The notes beneath the pieces were generated by a model. It worked only from the letters and a program-made list of their open reading frames with translations. It ran no database searches and was not told the origin of the DNA. A program made the translations under genes and the position numbers. Below are positions 18,626 through 25,768 of a stretch of 47,778 nucleotides of DNA, piece by piece (positions within the stretch are counted from its first letter, which is position 1; each line of letters starts with the position of its first letter). Source of the stretch: Geofilum rubicundum JCM 15548 (GTDB lineage Bacteria; Bacteroidota; Bacteroidia; Bacteroidales; Marinilabiliaceae); contig NZ_BAZW01000030.1 in NCBI RefSeq assembly GCF_000974365.1, positions 1 to 47,778 on the forward strand, read 5' to 3'.

Positions 18626-19966
18626 ATGAAAGCATCGATTCTTATTATAGATGATGATCCCTACATTGTTACTTTGCTCGAGAGTTATTTTAAACGTGAA
18701 GGTTATAAGATATTCACTTCCTATAAAGGACAATCGGCACTGAAATTATTGCTTAGCGAGAAGATAGATGTGGTGCTCTGCGATATCCGACTGCCGGATT
18801 TTGAGGGGCTTGATTTATTGCAACGTATCCGTCAGCTAAGTCCTGAATCCGTAACCATTATGATGACCGCCTACGGTGAGATCAGGGCCGCTGTTAAGAG
18901 TATTCAAATGGGCGCCTTTGAATATGTGACCAAACCAATTCTTCCTGAAGAAATCAGTGATATGGTTAGCCGGGCGGTGGTGAAAAGACAGGGGCAGGCT
19001 GATCAGACAGATGACGAGTTTATTGCCGGTGACAGCCATAAGATGCTGGAGGTTATTGAGCAGTCGAAGTTAGTGGCGCCGACCGACATGTCCGTCCTGA
19101 TTCAGGGTGAAACCGGGTCGGGAAAAGAATACATTGCCCGTTTAATACATAAAAACAGTACCCGTAAGAATAAAAGGTTTATGGCCATTGATTGCGGTGC
19201 CATTCCCCGGGAACTGGCATCAAGTGAGATGTTTGGGCATGTAAAAGGGGCCTTTACGGGGGCTATTGCCGACAAGTCAGGCTTTTTTGAACAGGCCAAT
19301 GGGGGAACTGTTTTTCTGGATGAGATTGGAAATCTTAATTATGAAACGCAGGTGAAACTATTGCGGGCCATTCAGCAAAAGGTTATTTCACGAGTGGGCG
19401 ACTCTAAAGAAATAAAGGTGGATGTGCGCATTATATCCGCTACGAATAGCGACATGTTAAAGGCGCTGGAAGAAAGGAATTTTCGTGAGGATCTTTATCA
19501 TCGAATCAATGAATTTAAAATAGAATTGCCGCCCATTCGTGAACGAGGGGATGATGTGATTACTTTTGCCCGCCACTTTTTGGCCGAGGCTAATCAAAAT
19601 CTGAATAAAAATGTGAAGGATTTTGATCATCAGGTTTTAAATGCTTTTAAAGCGTATCCCTGGCATGGGAATTTGCGCGAGATGCGCAATGTGGTGAAGC
19701 GAAGTGTGCTGGTTGCGCAGACCGATTATATAACGATTGGTTGTCTGCCACAAGAATTTAAATCAGATCAAATAGCGGAAGTTGAAGATGACACCTCTCC
19801 AGATAACTCGCTTAGCTTGAAAAATGCGGCCGAGGTGGCCGAGATGAATGTGGTTGAACAGGCGCTGAAGGAGGCCAATTACAACAAATCGTTGGCGGCT
19901 AAAATTCTGAATATTGACAGGAAAACCCTCTATAACAAGATCAAGCGTTTTGATATAAAGCAATAG
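18626..19966 (+). CDS. NtrC-family sigma-54-dependent response regulator
   Basis: A 446-residue activator with three domains: a receiver (residues 1-120, acidic pair in LIIDDDPYIV, phospho-acceptor Asp near 53 in VLCDIRLPD), an AAA+ ATPase (about 135-370) and a Fis-type helix-turn-helix at the end (AAKILNIDRKTLYNKIKRF). The ATPase has Walker A GETGSGKE (near 161) and an intact GAFTGA loop (near 208), the part that touches sigma-54, so it should activate -24/-12 promoters. It follows the hybrid kinase by 132 bases, and sigma-54-like promoters occur at several genes around it (see the separate entries). I infer that it is the local regulator of this stress block; no RpoN gene is in the window. 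Confidence 0.94.
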   Translation: MKASILIIDDDPYIVTLLESYFKREGYKIFTSYKGQSALKLLLSEKIDVVLCDIRLPDFEGLDLLQRIRQLSPESVTIMMTAYGEIRAAVKSIQMGAFEYVTKPILPEEISDMVSRAVVKRQGQADQTDDEFIAGDSHKMLEVIEQSKLVAPTDMSVLIQGETGSGKEYIARLIHKNSTRKNKRFMAIDCGAIPRELASSEMFGHVKGAFTGAIADKSGFFEQANGGTVFLDEIGNLNYETQVKLLRAIQQKVISRVGDSKEIKVDVRIISATNSDMLKALEERNFREDLYHRINEFKIELPPIRERGDDVITFARHFLAEANQNLNKNVKDFDHQVLNAFKAYPWHGNLREMRNVVKRSVLVAQTDYITIGCLPQEFKSDQIAEVEDDTSPDNSLSLKNAAEVAEMNVVEQALKEANYNKSLAAKILNIDRKTLYNKIKRFDIKQ

Positions 19967-19968
19967 AG

Positions 19969-19999
19969 AAAGAGGTTGCCCGCTTCGGACAACCCCTTT
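19969..19999. terminator. Probable terminator between the NtrC-type gene and dodecin
   Basis: Inverted repeat with a GGTTG/CAACC core, extended on both sides by AAAG/CTTT and CC/GG with one mismatch and one bulge; the loop is 6 bases. It lies just after the stop of the activator gene and before the convergent dodecin stop. The T-tract is short, so strength is uncertain. Confidence 0.55.
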
Positions 20000-20013
20000 A
20001 AGGTATGAATGCC

Positions 20014-20217
20014 TTAACTTTCAATCTCAAAAGAGATTTTTGCATTGACTGCATAGGAAACAATTTTGTTGTTCTCCACATTGGCATTCATGTGCTCAAT
20101 GTAAATCGATTTGATGTTTTTTACAGTCTTTGCTGCTTCGCTCACTGCGTTTTGTGCAGCTTCTGTAAAACCTTTGTCCGATGAAGCAATTACTTCGATT
20201 ACTTTTACCATTCTCAT
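20014..20217 (-). CDS. Dodecin family flavin-binding protein
   Basis: A 67-residue protein with the dodecin fold: MVKVIEVIASSDKGFTEAAQ, then AVSEAAKTVKNIKSIYIEHM and a final strand VNAKISFEIES. Dodecins assemble into hollow 12-mers that store or buffer riboflavin/FMN, or coenzyme A in some, and limit light or redox damage. The start at 20217 is set by a GGAGAT ribosome site seven bases upstream; the usual family start MVKV is two codons later. It is a single-gene unit. An inverted repeat at 20257-20281 and a TGGCAC -24-like box lie 40-60 bases upstream, so it may be part of the stress regulon. Confidence 0.92.
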   Translation of the reverse strand: MRMVKVIEVIASSDKGFTEAAQNAVSEAAKTVKNIKSIYIEHMNANVENNKIVSYAVNAKISFEIES

Positions 20218-20529
20218 AAGTAATATCTCCTTTTTTAAATGAAACAATTTCAGTCTTTATGGCGTGAAAATCGTGCCATAAAATCCAGCTGCTTATCGTT
20301 TTTTTCTTAAAATTAGACCCTGCCTTTTGAAGGCCTCCGCTTCTGGCCGCATTGGGTGATTTCTCATGTAAAGGCCCCAAGGGCTTTCTCCCGTTTGTGT
20401 TTTTCTTTTCAAAGGGTCTGAGTTTGCTGACCCGTTTATGCAACACAGTGGGGAAAAGCTTCTACATGGCGCTGTTGTTTTCCGTTATTAAGAAACCAAG
20501 GATGGTCTTGTCCACAATCACGAAGCCTT
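20218..20529. other. Intergenic region upstream of dodecin, 312 bases
   Basis: It holds the dodecin ribosome site and the inverted repeat at 20257-20281. The rest (about 20300-20529) separates dodecin from the end of the copper ATPase gene and has a short hairpin-like CCCCAAGGGCTTTCTCCC; I found no convincing gene. Confidence 0.4.
20257..20281 (-). promoter_or_regulatory. Inverted repeat and weak -24/-12-like element upstream of dodecin
   Basis: Arms TTATGGC (20257-20263) and GCCATAA (20275-20281) flank 11 bases, a possible operator. On the minus strand the same place reads TGGCACGATTTTCAC: a perfect -24 TGGCAC, but AC instead of GC at -12. If used, transcription would start near 20252, 35 bases before the ATG, in line with the other promoters of this block. 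Confidence 0.35.
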
Positions 20530-22596
20530 TTATGGCGTCAGCTTTTTTCTCAAAAGTTGTGCGTTTATGGCAACGGCCACTGTGCTAAGGCTCATGAGTA
20601 TGGCGCCGACAGCCGGGTTGATCATGATGCCTGCCCAGAAAAGGACACCGGCACCCAAAGGCAAGGCCACTACGTTATAAGCTGTGGCGTAAATAAGGTT
20701 TTGGATCATCTTTTTGTAGGTGGCTTTTCCGAAATTGATCAGTTTTACGACATCCGCCGGATCGCTGTCAACCAGAATAATGTCTGCGGTTTCTGCCGCT
20801 ACATCGGTTCCGGAACCAATGGCTATGCCCACGTTGGCTTGTGCCAGAGCCGGGGCATCATTGATGCCATCGCCAACCATGGCAACAAACAATCCTTTGT
20901 TTTGCAATTCTTTGATTTTATCCTGCTTTTTGTCGGGCATGACATTGGCAAAATAGCCATCCAGATTCAGCTTTGAAGCGATGCTTTTGGTAACGGTTTC
21001 ATTGTCGCCGGTCAGGATGTAGCATTGAATCTCCATTTCTTTCAATTTATCTACGGCCTCTTTGGCTGATTCACGCAGCGTATCGCTAAGTGCGATAAAT
21101 CCGGTAGCCTCGTCATCCACCAATAGGTAAACAAGGGTTTCCGTCTCATCGGGTTTTTCAAGTTGGTCCACTTTGATGTTGTTTTTTTCGAGGTAGGCCG
21201 GACTAACAATCTTGATGTCTTTTCCATTTACGGTGCCTTTAATTCCTTCACCGGTTAAATTTTCTACGTTTTTGGCGTCGGGAATCTCTATTCCCTCATC
21301 GTTGGCTTTCGCTACAATTCCCTGTGCAATGGGGTGCTCGGATTCTTTTTCCAGAGCTGAGGCCCACTGGAGTATATCCTTTTTGTCATTTTTAGAATGG
21401 AGGTTGTCATAACGGGATACGCCATATTTGCCCAGAGTAAGGGTCCCTGTTTTATCAAAGACGACGGCATTGATTTTACGGGAATTTTCGAAGCTGGTGC
21501 GATTGCGTATCAATAGTCCGTTATTGGCTGAGGCGGACGTTGATATCGCAACGACCAATGGAATGGCCAATCCCAGAGCATGCGGACAGGCAATGACCAT
21601 GACGGTCACCATGCGTGTGAGGGCAAAATTGAATTCCCGGCCTACCAGGAGCCATACCGTTAGGGTGATAAAACCTGTGGTAATGGCAATGATGGTCAGC
21701 CAAAAGGCAGCCCGGTCGCCCAGATGCTGTGTTTTTGATTTTTCTTTACTTGCTTTTTGCACCATATCTACCACTTTCGACAGATAGGAATTTTCCTGGG
21801 TGTTTTTGACTTTTATTTTTAAGGAACTGCTTCCATTCACCGACCCGGCCACCACTTCATCGTCTGTTGCCTTTTCAACGGGTTTTGATTCTCCAGTTAT
21901 AACGGATTCGTCCACCGAGGATGTTCCTTCGTAGATAATCCCGTCCGCTGGAATTTTTTCGCCGGGCTTTATCAGCAATTGGTCCCCCTCTTGAATCTGG
22001 TCGGTTTTAATATCTTCTGTGCCTGAATCATTGATGCGGTGGGCGTTGTCAGGAATGAGTGCCATCAGTTTATCCAGGGCGCCTGAGGCGCGCATGACCG
22101 ATTTCATTTCCAGCCAATGGCCAGCCAGCATGACCACAATCAGAGTGGCCAACTCCCAGAAAAACGGTTGGCCGGATAAACCAAATACGATGGCTGAACT
22201 ATAGAGAAAGGTTACGGTGATGGCCATCGCAATGAGGGTCATCATCCCGGGTTGCTTTTTCCCGATCTCTTTGGTGAAACCTTTTAAAAAGGGCCATCCA
22301 CCGTAGAAAAACAGGCCAGTTGCCAGTGCCAATACCACATAGTTTCGACCAGTGAAATCCAACTCATACCCAAACCAACCTTGTATGGTACTGCTGAGCA
22401 ACAAAACAGGTAGGGTGATGAACAGGGATATAAAAAACCGCTGCTTGAAATCCTGCACCATGTGGCTGTGATGATTTTCATGGTCGTGGTCATGGTCGTG
22501 TTCCTGACTGTGCGCCTTCTCTTGGTCCTTTTTGTGCGCATCTGCGTCATGATGCCTGTTGTCCTCAGCTTTGTCTTTTTTGTGATGCGCTTTCAT
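20530..22596 (-). CDS. CopB-type P1B heavy-metal ATPase
   Basis: A protein of about 688 residues. In place of a heavy-metal-associated domain the N terminus has a His/Asp/Glu-rich tail (residues 1-45, with a run such as HDHDHDHENHHSH). The membrane metal site is Cys-Pro-His (about C337-P-H339 in IACPHALGLAIP), which marks the P1B-3/CopB group, known to export Cu2+ or Cu+. The phosphorylation motif is DKTGTLTLGK (Asp near 381); TGES and the GDGINDAPALA hinge are present. I chose the ATG at 22596, which starts the charged tail; an upstream frame to 22704 would cover the sigma-54-like promoter at 22641-22657. The gene lies just after the terminator of the pyruvate dehydrogenase operon and is transcribed separately. 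Confidence 0.9.
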   Translation of the reverse strand: MKAHHKKDKAEDNRHHDADAHKKDQEKAHSQEHDHDHDHENHHSHMVQDFKQRFFISLFITLPVLLLSSTIQGWFGYELDFTGRNYVVLALATGLFFYGGWPFLKGFTKEIGKKQPGMMTLIAMAITVTFLYSSAIVFGLSGQPFFWELATLIVVMLAGHWLEMKSVMRASGALDKLMALIPDNAHRINDSGTEDIKTDQIQEGDQLLIKPGEKIPADGIIYEGTSSVDESVITGESKPVEKATDDEVVAGSVNGSSSLKIKVKNTQENSYLSKVVDMVQKASKEKSKTQHLGDRAAFWLTIIAITTGFITLTVWLLVGREFNFALTRMVTVMVIACPHALGLAIPLVVAISTSASANNGLLIRNRTSFENSRKINAVVFDKTGTLTLGKYGVSRYDNLHSKNDKKDILQWASALEKESEHPIAQGIVAKANDEGIEIPDAKNVENLTGEGIKGTVNGKDIKIVSPAYLEKNNIKVDQLEKPDETETLVYLLVDDEATGFIALSDTLRESAKEAVDKLKEMEIQCYILTGDNETVTKSIASKLNLDGYFANVMPDKKQDKIKELQNKGLFVAMVGDGINDAPALAQANVGIAIGSGTDVAAETADIILVDSDPADVVKLINFGKATYKKMIQNLIYATAYNVVALPLGAGVLFWAGIMINPAVGAILMSLSTVAVAINAQLLRKKLTP

Positions 22597-22640
22597 CGAT
22601 GAATGTTTTTGGAATGAACAAATCAAATGACCTTTCGCAA

Positions 22641-22657
22641 TGGCAAAAGAGCCGCCA
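22641..22657 (-). promoter_or_regulatory. Sigma-54 promoter candidate of the CopB-type ATPase gene
   Basis: Minus strand TGGCGGCTCTTTTGCCA: TGGC and TTTTGC with GG and GC exactly ten bases apart. It is the best -24/-12 match in the window. The predicted start near 22632 leaves a leader of about 36 bases before the ATG at 22596. Confidence 0.65.
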
Positions 22658-22693
22658 TTATTAAGCAATGGCTTGATTTTGGTTAACGGTATT

Positions 22694-22717
22694 AAAAAAC
22701 ACACGCTTGAAGCGTTT
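22694..22717 (-). terminator. Terminator of the pyruvate dehydrogenase operon
   Basis: On the minus strand, directly after the lpd stop codon, ACGCT and AGCGT arms around TCA are followed by GTG and a run of six T residues. It separates lpd from the copper ATPase promoter. Confidence 0.7.
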
Positions 22718-24136
22718 TTATGCCCCTGACTTCATACTGTGGGTGGCAGGTCCGTAATACAGTTCAGCGGCTTCCATAATCGTTTCAGAAAAAGTAGGGT
22801 GGGGGTGAATGGTCAGTTCCAGGTCTTTGGCAGTAGCCCCCATTTCTATGGCCAGGGTGGCTTCGGCCACCAGGGTGCCCGCTCTTTTGCCGGCAAATTC
22901 AGCACCGAGCAGGCGGTCGTTTTCCGGGTCAATGATGAGTTTGGTCAGGCCCTGTTTGATGCCTTGGGTGGCGGCCCGGCCCGAAGCATTCCAGGGAAAA
23001 GTCACTATTTTAACTTCGCGTTTCTCCTCTTTGGCCTTGGCCTCTGTCAGTCCGACCCATGCCAGTCCCGTATACACCACAGCCGGAATGGCCTTGGGCT
23101 CATAGGCCGTCTTTAGTCCGGCCACATGCTCCGCGGCGACCCTGCCTTCATGGGTGGCTTTATGGGCCAACAAGGGTGCACCGGTGACGTCGCCCACAGC
23201 ATAAATGTGATCCCTGTTGGTTTGGCGGAATTCATTGACCTGAATGAAGCCTTTCTGCCCCAATTCAATACCTGCAGCTTCCAGTCCCAGATTTTGCGTG
23301 TTGGGAGTTTGGCCAACTGCTACCAGTATTTTATCAAAGTTTTTACTGGTTTTTTGGCCTTCTTTGTTTTTATAGGTGGCCTTGAGGCGTTTGCCTTTCT
23401 TGCCGACTTCAACCACTTTTGTGTTGAAATGGGCGTTTTTCAATAAGGTCTGTCTTTCTTTTTGAAATACTTTGGCCAGGTCGCGGGACATGCCGGGTAA
23501 TATGCCGGATGAGGCTTCTACAATGGTGATTTTGGTGCCCAGAGCCTGATAAATAACACTCATTTCCAAACCAATGTATCCTGCACCAACTACCAGCATC
23601 TGTTTTGGGGCCTCTTTGAGTTGTAAGGCGGATCCGGCATCGAGTATTTTTTTGTGATCGAATTTGGCCTCAGGCAATTCATTGGCATGCGACCCGGTGG
23701 CAATGATGGCCTTGTCGAAAGTCAGACTGGATTTGTTTTTATCAGCATCGGTGAGTTCCAGTGTATGGCTGTCGGTAATGGTGGCAACGGCTCTCACATA
23801 GTTTATTTTGCGTGCCTTTGTCAACTGTCCCAGTCCTTTGGTCAGTTTCCCCACCACTTGATCCTTCCATTTGGAGAGTTGGTTGATATCCACAGAAGCA
23901 TTGTCAAAGTGAAGCCCAAATTCTTTGGCCTTCTCGGACTCTTCCTTAACATCGGCAAAATGCAGCAAGGCTTTGGTAGGGATACACCCTTCGTATAAAC
24001 AAATCCCACCCGGGTTTTCTCTGGGGTCTATTAAGGTGACTTTTAAGCCAAGATCGGCTGCATGAAATGCGGCTGCATAGCCTCCGGGGCCGGCACCAAT
24101 AATGGCTAATTGCGTTTTTTTCTTTTTATCTGTCAT
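22718..24136 (-). CDS. lpd: Dihydrolipoyl dehydrogenase (E3)
   Basis: A 472-residue flavoprotein disulfide reductase that re-oxidises the lipoyl arm of the dehydrogenase complex and makes NADH. It has the FAD motif IIGAGPGGYAAA (residues 12-23), the redox disulfide C46/C51 in GGICLYEGCIPTK, an NAD-binding GAGYIGLEM segment, and the catalytic His-Glu region HPHPTFSE near the C terminus, so it should be active as a homodimer. The start is 11 bases after the aceF stop on the same strand, so it is the last gene of an aceE-aceF-lpd operon, which ends at the terminator at 22694-22717. The length is normal. Confidence 0.95.
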   Translation of the reverse strand: MTDKKKKTQLAIIGAGPGGYAAAFHAADLGLKVTLIDPRENPGGICLYEGCIPTKALLHFADVKEESEKAKEFGLHFDNASVDINQLSKWKDQVVGKLTKGLGQLTKARKINYVRAVATITDSHTLELTDADKNKSSLTFDKAIIATGSHANELPEAKFDHKKILDAGSALQLKEAPKQMLVVGAGYIGLEMSVIYQALGTKITIVEASSGILPGMSRDLAKVFQKERQTLLKNAHFNTKVVEVGKKGKRLKATYKNKEGQKTSKNFDKILVAVGQTPNTQNLGLEAAGIELGQKGFIQVNEFRQTNRDHIYAVGDVTGAPLLAHKATHEGRVAAEHVAGLKTAYEPKAIPAVVYTGLAWVGLTEAKAKEEKREVKIVTFPWNASGRAATQGIKQGLTKLIIDPENDRLLGAEFAGKRAGTLVAEATLAIEMGATAKDLELTIHPHPTFSETIMEAAELYYGPATHSMKSGA

Positions 24137-24147
24137 AGTTGGTCTCC

Positions 24148-25755
24148 TTATAATAATGTCAGTAAGGGGTTCTCCAGAGCCTCACAAAACCACCTTAAGA
24201 AACGGGCACCTTCAGCCCCATCAATGGCGCGGTGGTCGTAGGACAGGGATAAGGGCAAAATTTGTCTGGGTTGGAATGCTCCATCTATGTATACCGGTTC
24301 GGTACGTGCTTGTGAAACACCCAGAATGGCAACATTGGGACTGTATACGATGGGGGTAAAATTGGTGCCGCCGATTCCTCCCAAATTGGAGAGGGCTATG
24401 TTACCTCCCTGCAGCTCATCGGGTTTAATTTTTTTGTTCCTGGTTCGTTCTGCCATTTCTCCCAATTCCTGGGATAACTCCAGTATGGATTTTTTATCCA
24501 CGTCTTTTATCACCGGCACCAGTAGCCCCCTGTCGGTATCCACTGCTACTCCAATATTAAAGTACTTTTTAAGGATGATCTCCTCATTTTTCATGTCCAG
24601 ACTGGCGTTAAAATTCGGAAAACGTTTGAGTGCCTGCGCCAGAATTTTGAGCAGGATGGCGGTGATGGTCAGCTTGACGCCTTCCTTTTCCCCCTCCTTG
24701 CCATACTTATCGAGAAAGGTTTCAAGCTGGCTGATATCTGCCTTATCAAACTGAAATACGTGGGGAATGGTTTGCCAGGAAGCCTGCACATTCTTCGCTA
24801 TCCGCTTGCGGATACTGTTAAGCGGTTGGCGCTCAATACTACCATATTGGCTGAAGTTGGGCAATGCCTCATCCGCCTGAGCGGATAAGGGATCTTTGGA
24901 TTTTTGGGCAATCATTTTGGAATAGGACTTGACATCTTCGGCCGATATGCGATCGTGTGGACCGGTTCCTTCTACTTTGTAAATATCGATGCCGAGCTCA
25001 CGTGCCAAGCGCCTGATGGAAGGGGCAGCGGCCACTTCCTTTTTCTGTGGTGTATCTTCAGCATGCTTTGGTTCCTGTGCTTCTTTTCTGGCATCCGATT
25101 CATCATCATCGACATTCTCACTTTTGGTGACCTCCTTATCATCATCCAGATCTGTTGAACCTGAATCATCTTCCGCCTCTACTTCTTCCTCCTCTTCTGC
25201 CTCTTTACCTTCCGCTTCCTCTTCCTCAGTTAATGTTTGTCCTTCCTCTTCACTGGCCTTCTTATTACTGGTCTTTTTCTTATTCTTTTCAGCACTTTTC
25301 TTTTTGGGCGCATCGTCTTGTTCATCCTCTTCCTGCTCATCACCAACTACCTCTTCACCTTTTTTCTCTTTCTCTTGATCTTCCTCCTCCTCCTTTTCAT
25401 CAGCGACTTCCTCCTCCTGCTCTTCTTCCTCCTGCTGGTCGCTTTTCTTTTTGGCTTTTGGTTTATCTTTTTCCTGATCCTGATCCTTTTCGTCCTGACT
25501 TTCCTCGTCTTCCCCTCCTTCTGTTTCAACAGTGATCACCACCTGACCCACCTTGACTTCGTCTCCCTCGCTCACTTTAATTTCCATAACTTCACCGGCC
25601 ACATCAGAAGGCAGATCAAAAGCGGCCTTGTCGCTTTCCATCTCAGCAATGGTATCCTCCTTTTTTATTTTATCTCCCTTAGAAACGTGGATGTTTAAAA
25701 CAACTGCAGAGTCAACGTTGTCTGCTATTTCGGGTAATTTTATTTCCTTTATCAT
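24148..25755 (-). CDS. aceF: Pyruvate dehydrogenase E2, dihydrolipoamide acetyltransferase
   Basis: A 535-residue acetyltransferase core of the pyruvate dehydrogenase complex. Domains: one lipoyl domain (residues 1-78, lipoyl lysine K43 in EMESDKAAFDLPS), a very long charged linker (about 80-240), a peripheral-subunit-binding domain (about 243-282, SIRRLARELGIDIYKVEG) and the catalytic domain (about 305-535) with the active-site SYDHRAIDGAEGARFL. The linker is unusual: it is almost all Glu, Asp, Lys and Gln, whereas E2 linkers are normally Ala/Pro-rich. Its high-purine code makes a run of antisense hydrophobic frames that are not genes. Position between aceE (14 bases upstream) and lpd (11 bases downstream) confirms the identity. 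Confidence 0.93.
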   Translation of the reverse strand: MIKEIKLPEIADNVDSAVVLNIHVSKGDKIKKEDTIAEMESDKAAFDLPSDVAGEVMEIKVSEGDEVKVGQVVITVETEGGEDEESQDEKDQDQEKDKPKAKKKSDQQEEEEQEEEVADEKEEEEDQEKEKKGEEVVGDEQEEDEQDDAPKKKSAEKNKKKTSNKKASEEEGQTLTEEEEAEGKEAEEEEEVEAEDDSGSTDLDDDKEVTKSENVDDDESDARKEAQEPKHAEDTPQKKEVAAAPSIRRLARELGIDIYKVEGTGPHDRISAEDVKSYSKMIAQKSKDPLSAQADEALPNFSQYGSIERQPLNSIRKRIAKNVQASWQTIPHVFQFDKADISQLETFLDKYGKEGEKEGVKLTITAILLKILAQALKRFPNFNASLDMKNEEIILKKYFNIGVAVDTDRGLLVPVIKDVDKKSILELSQELGEMAERTRNKKIKPDELQGGNIALSNLGGIGGTNFTPIVYSPNVAILGVSQARTEPVYIDGAFQPRQILPLSLSYDHRAIDGAEGARFLRWFCEALENPLLTLL

Positions 25756-25768
25756 GTCGCAAGTGCTT

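Noticed and set aside
20096..20446. 116-codon open frame upstream of and overlapping dodecin
   Set aside because: Overlaps the dodecin gene out of frame; the sequence is basic and of no recognisable family.
24989..25698. Long Ser-rich and Leu/Phe-rich open frames on the plus strand, the latter like a membrane protein
   Set aside because: They are the antisense of the Glu/Lys-rich aceF linker: GAA/GAG codons read backwards give Phe/Leu/Ser. No ribosome site and no family match.
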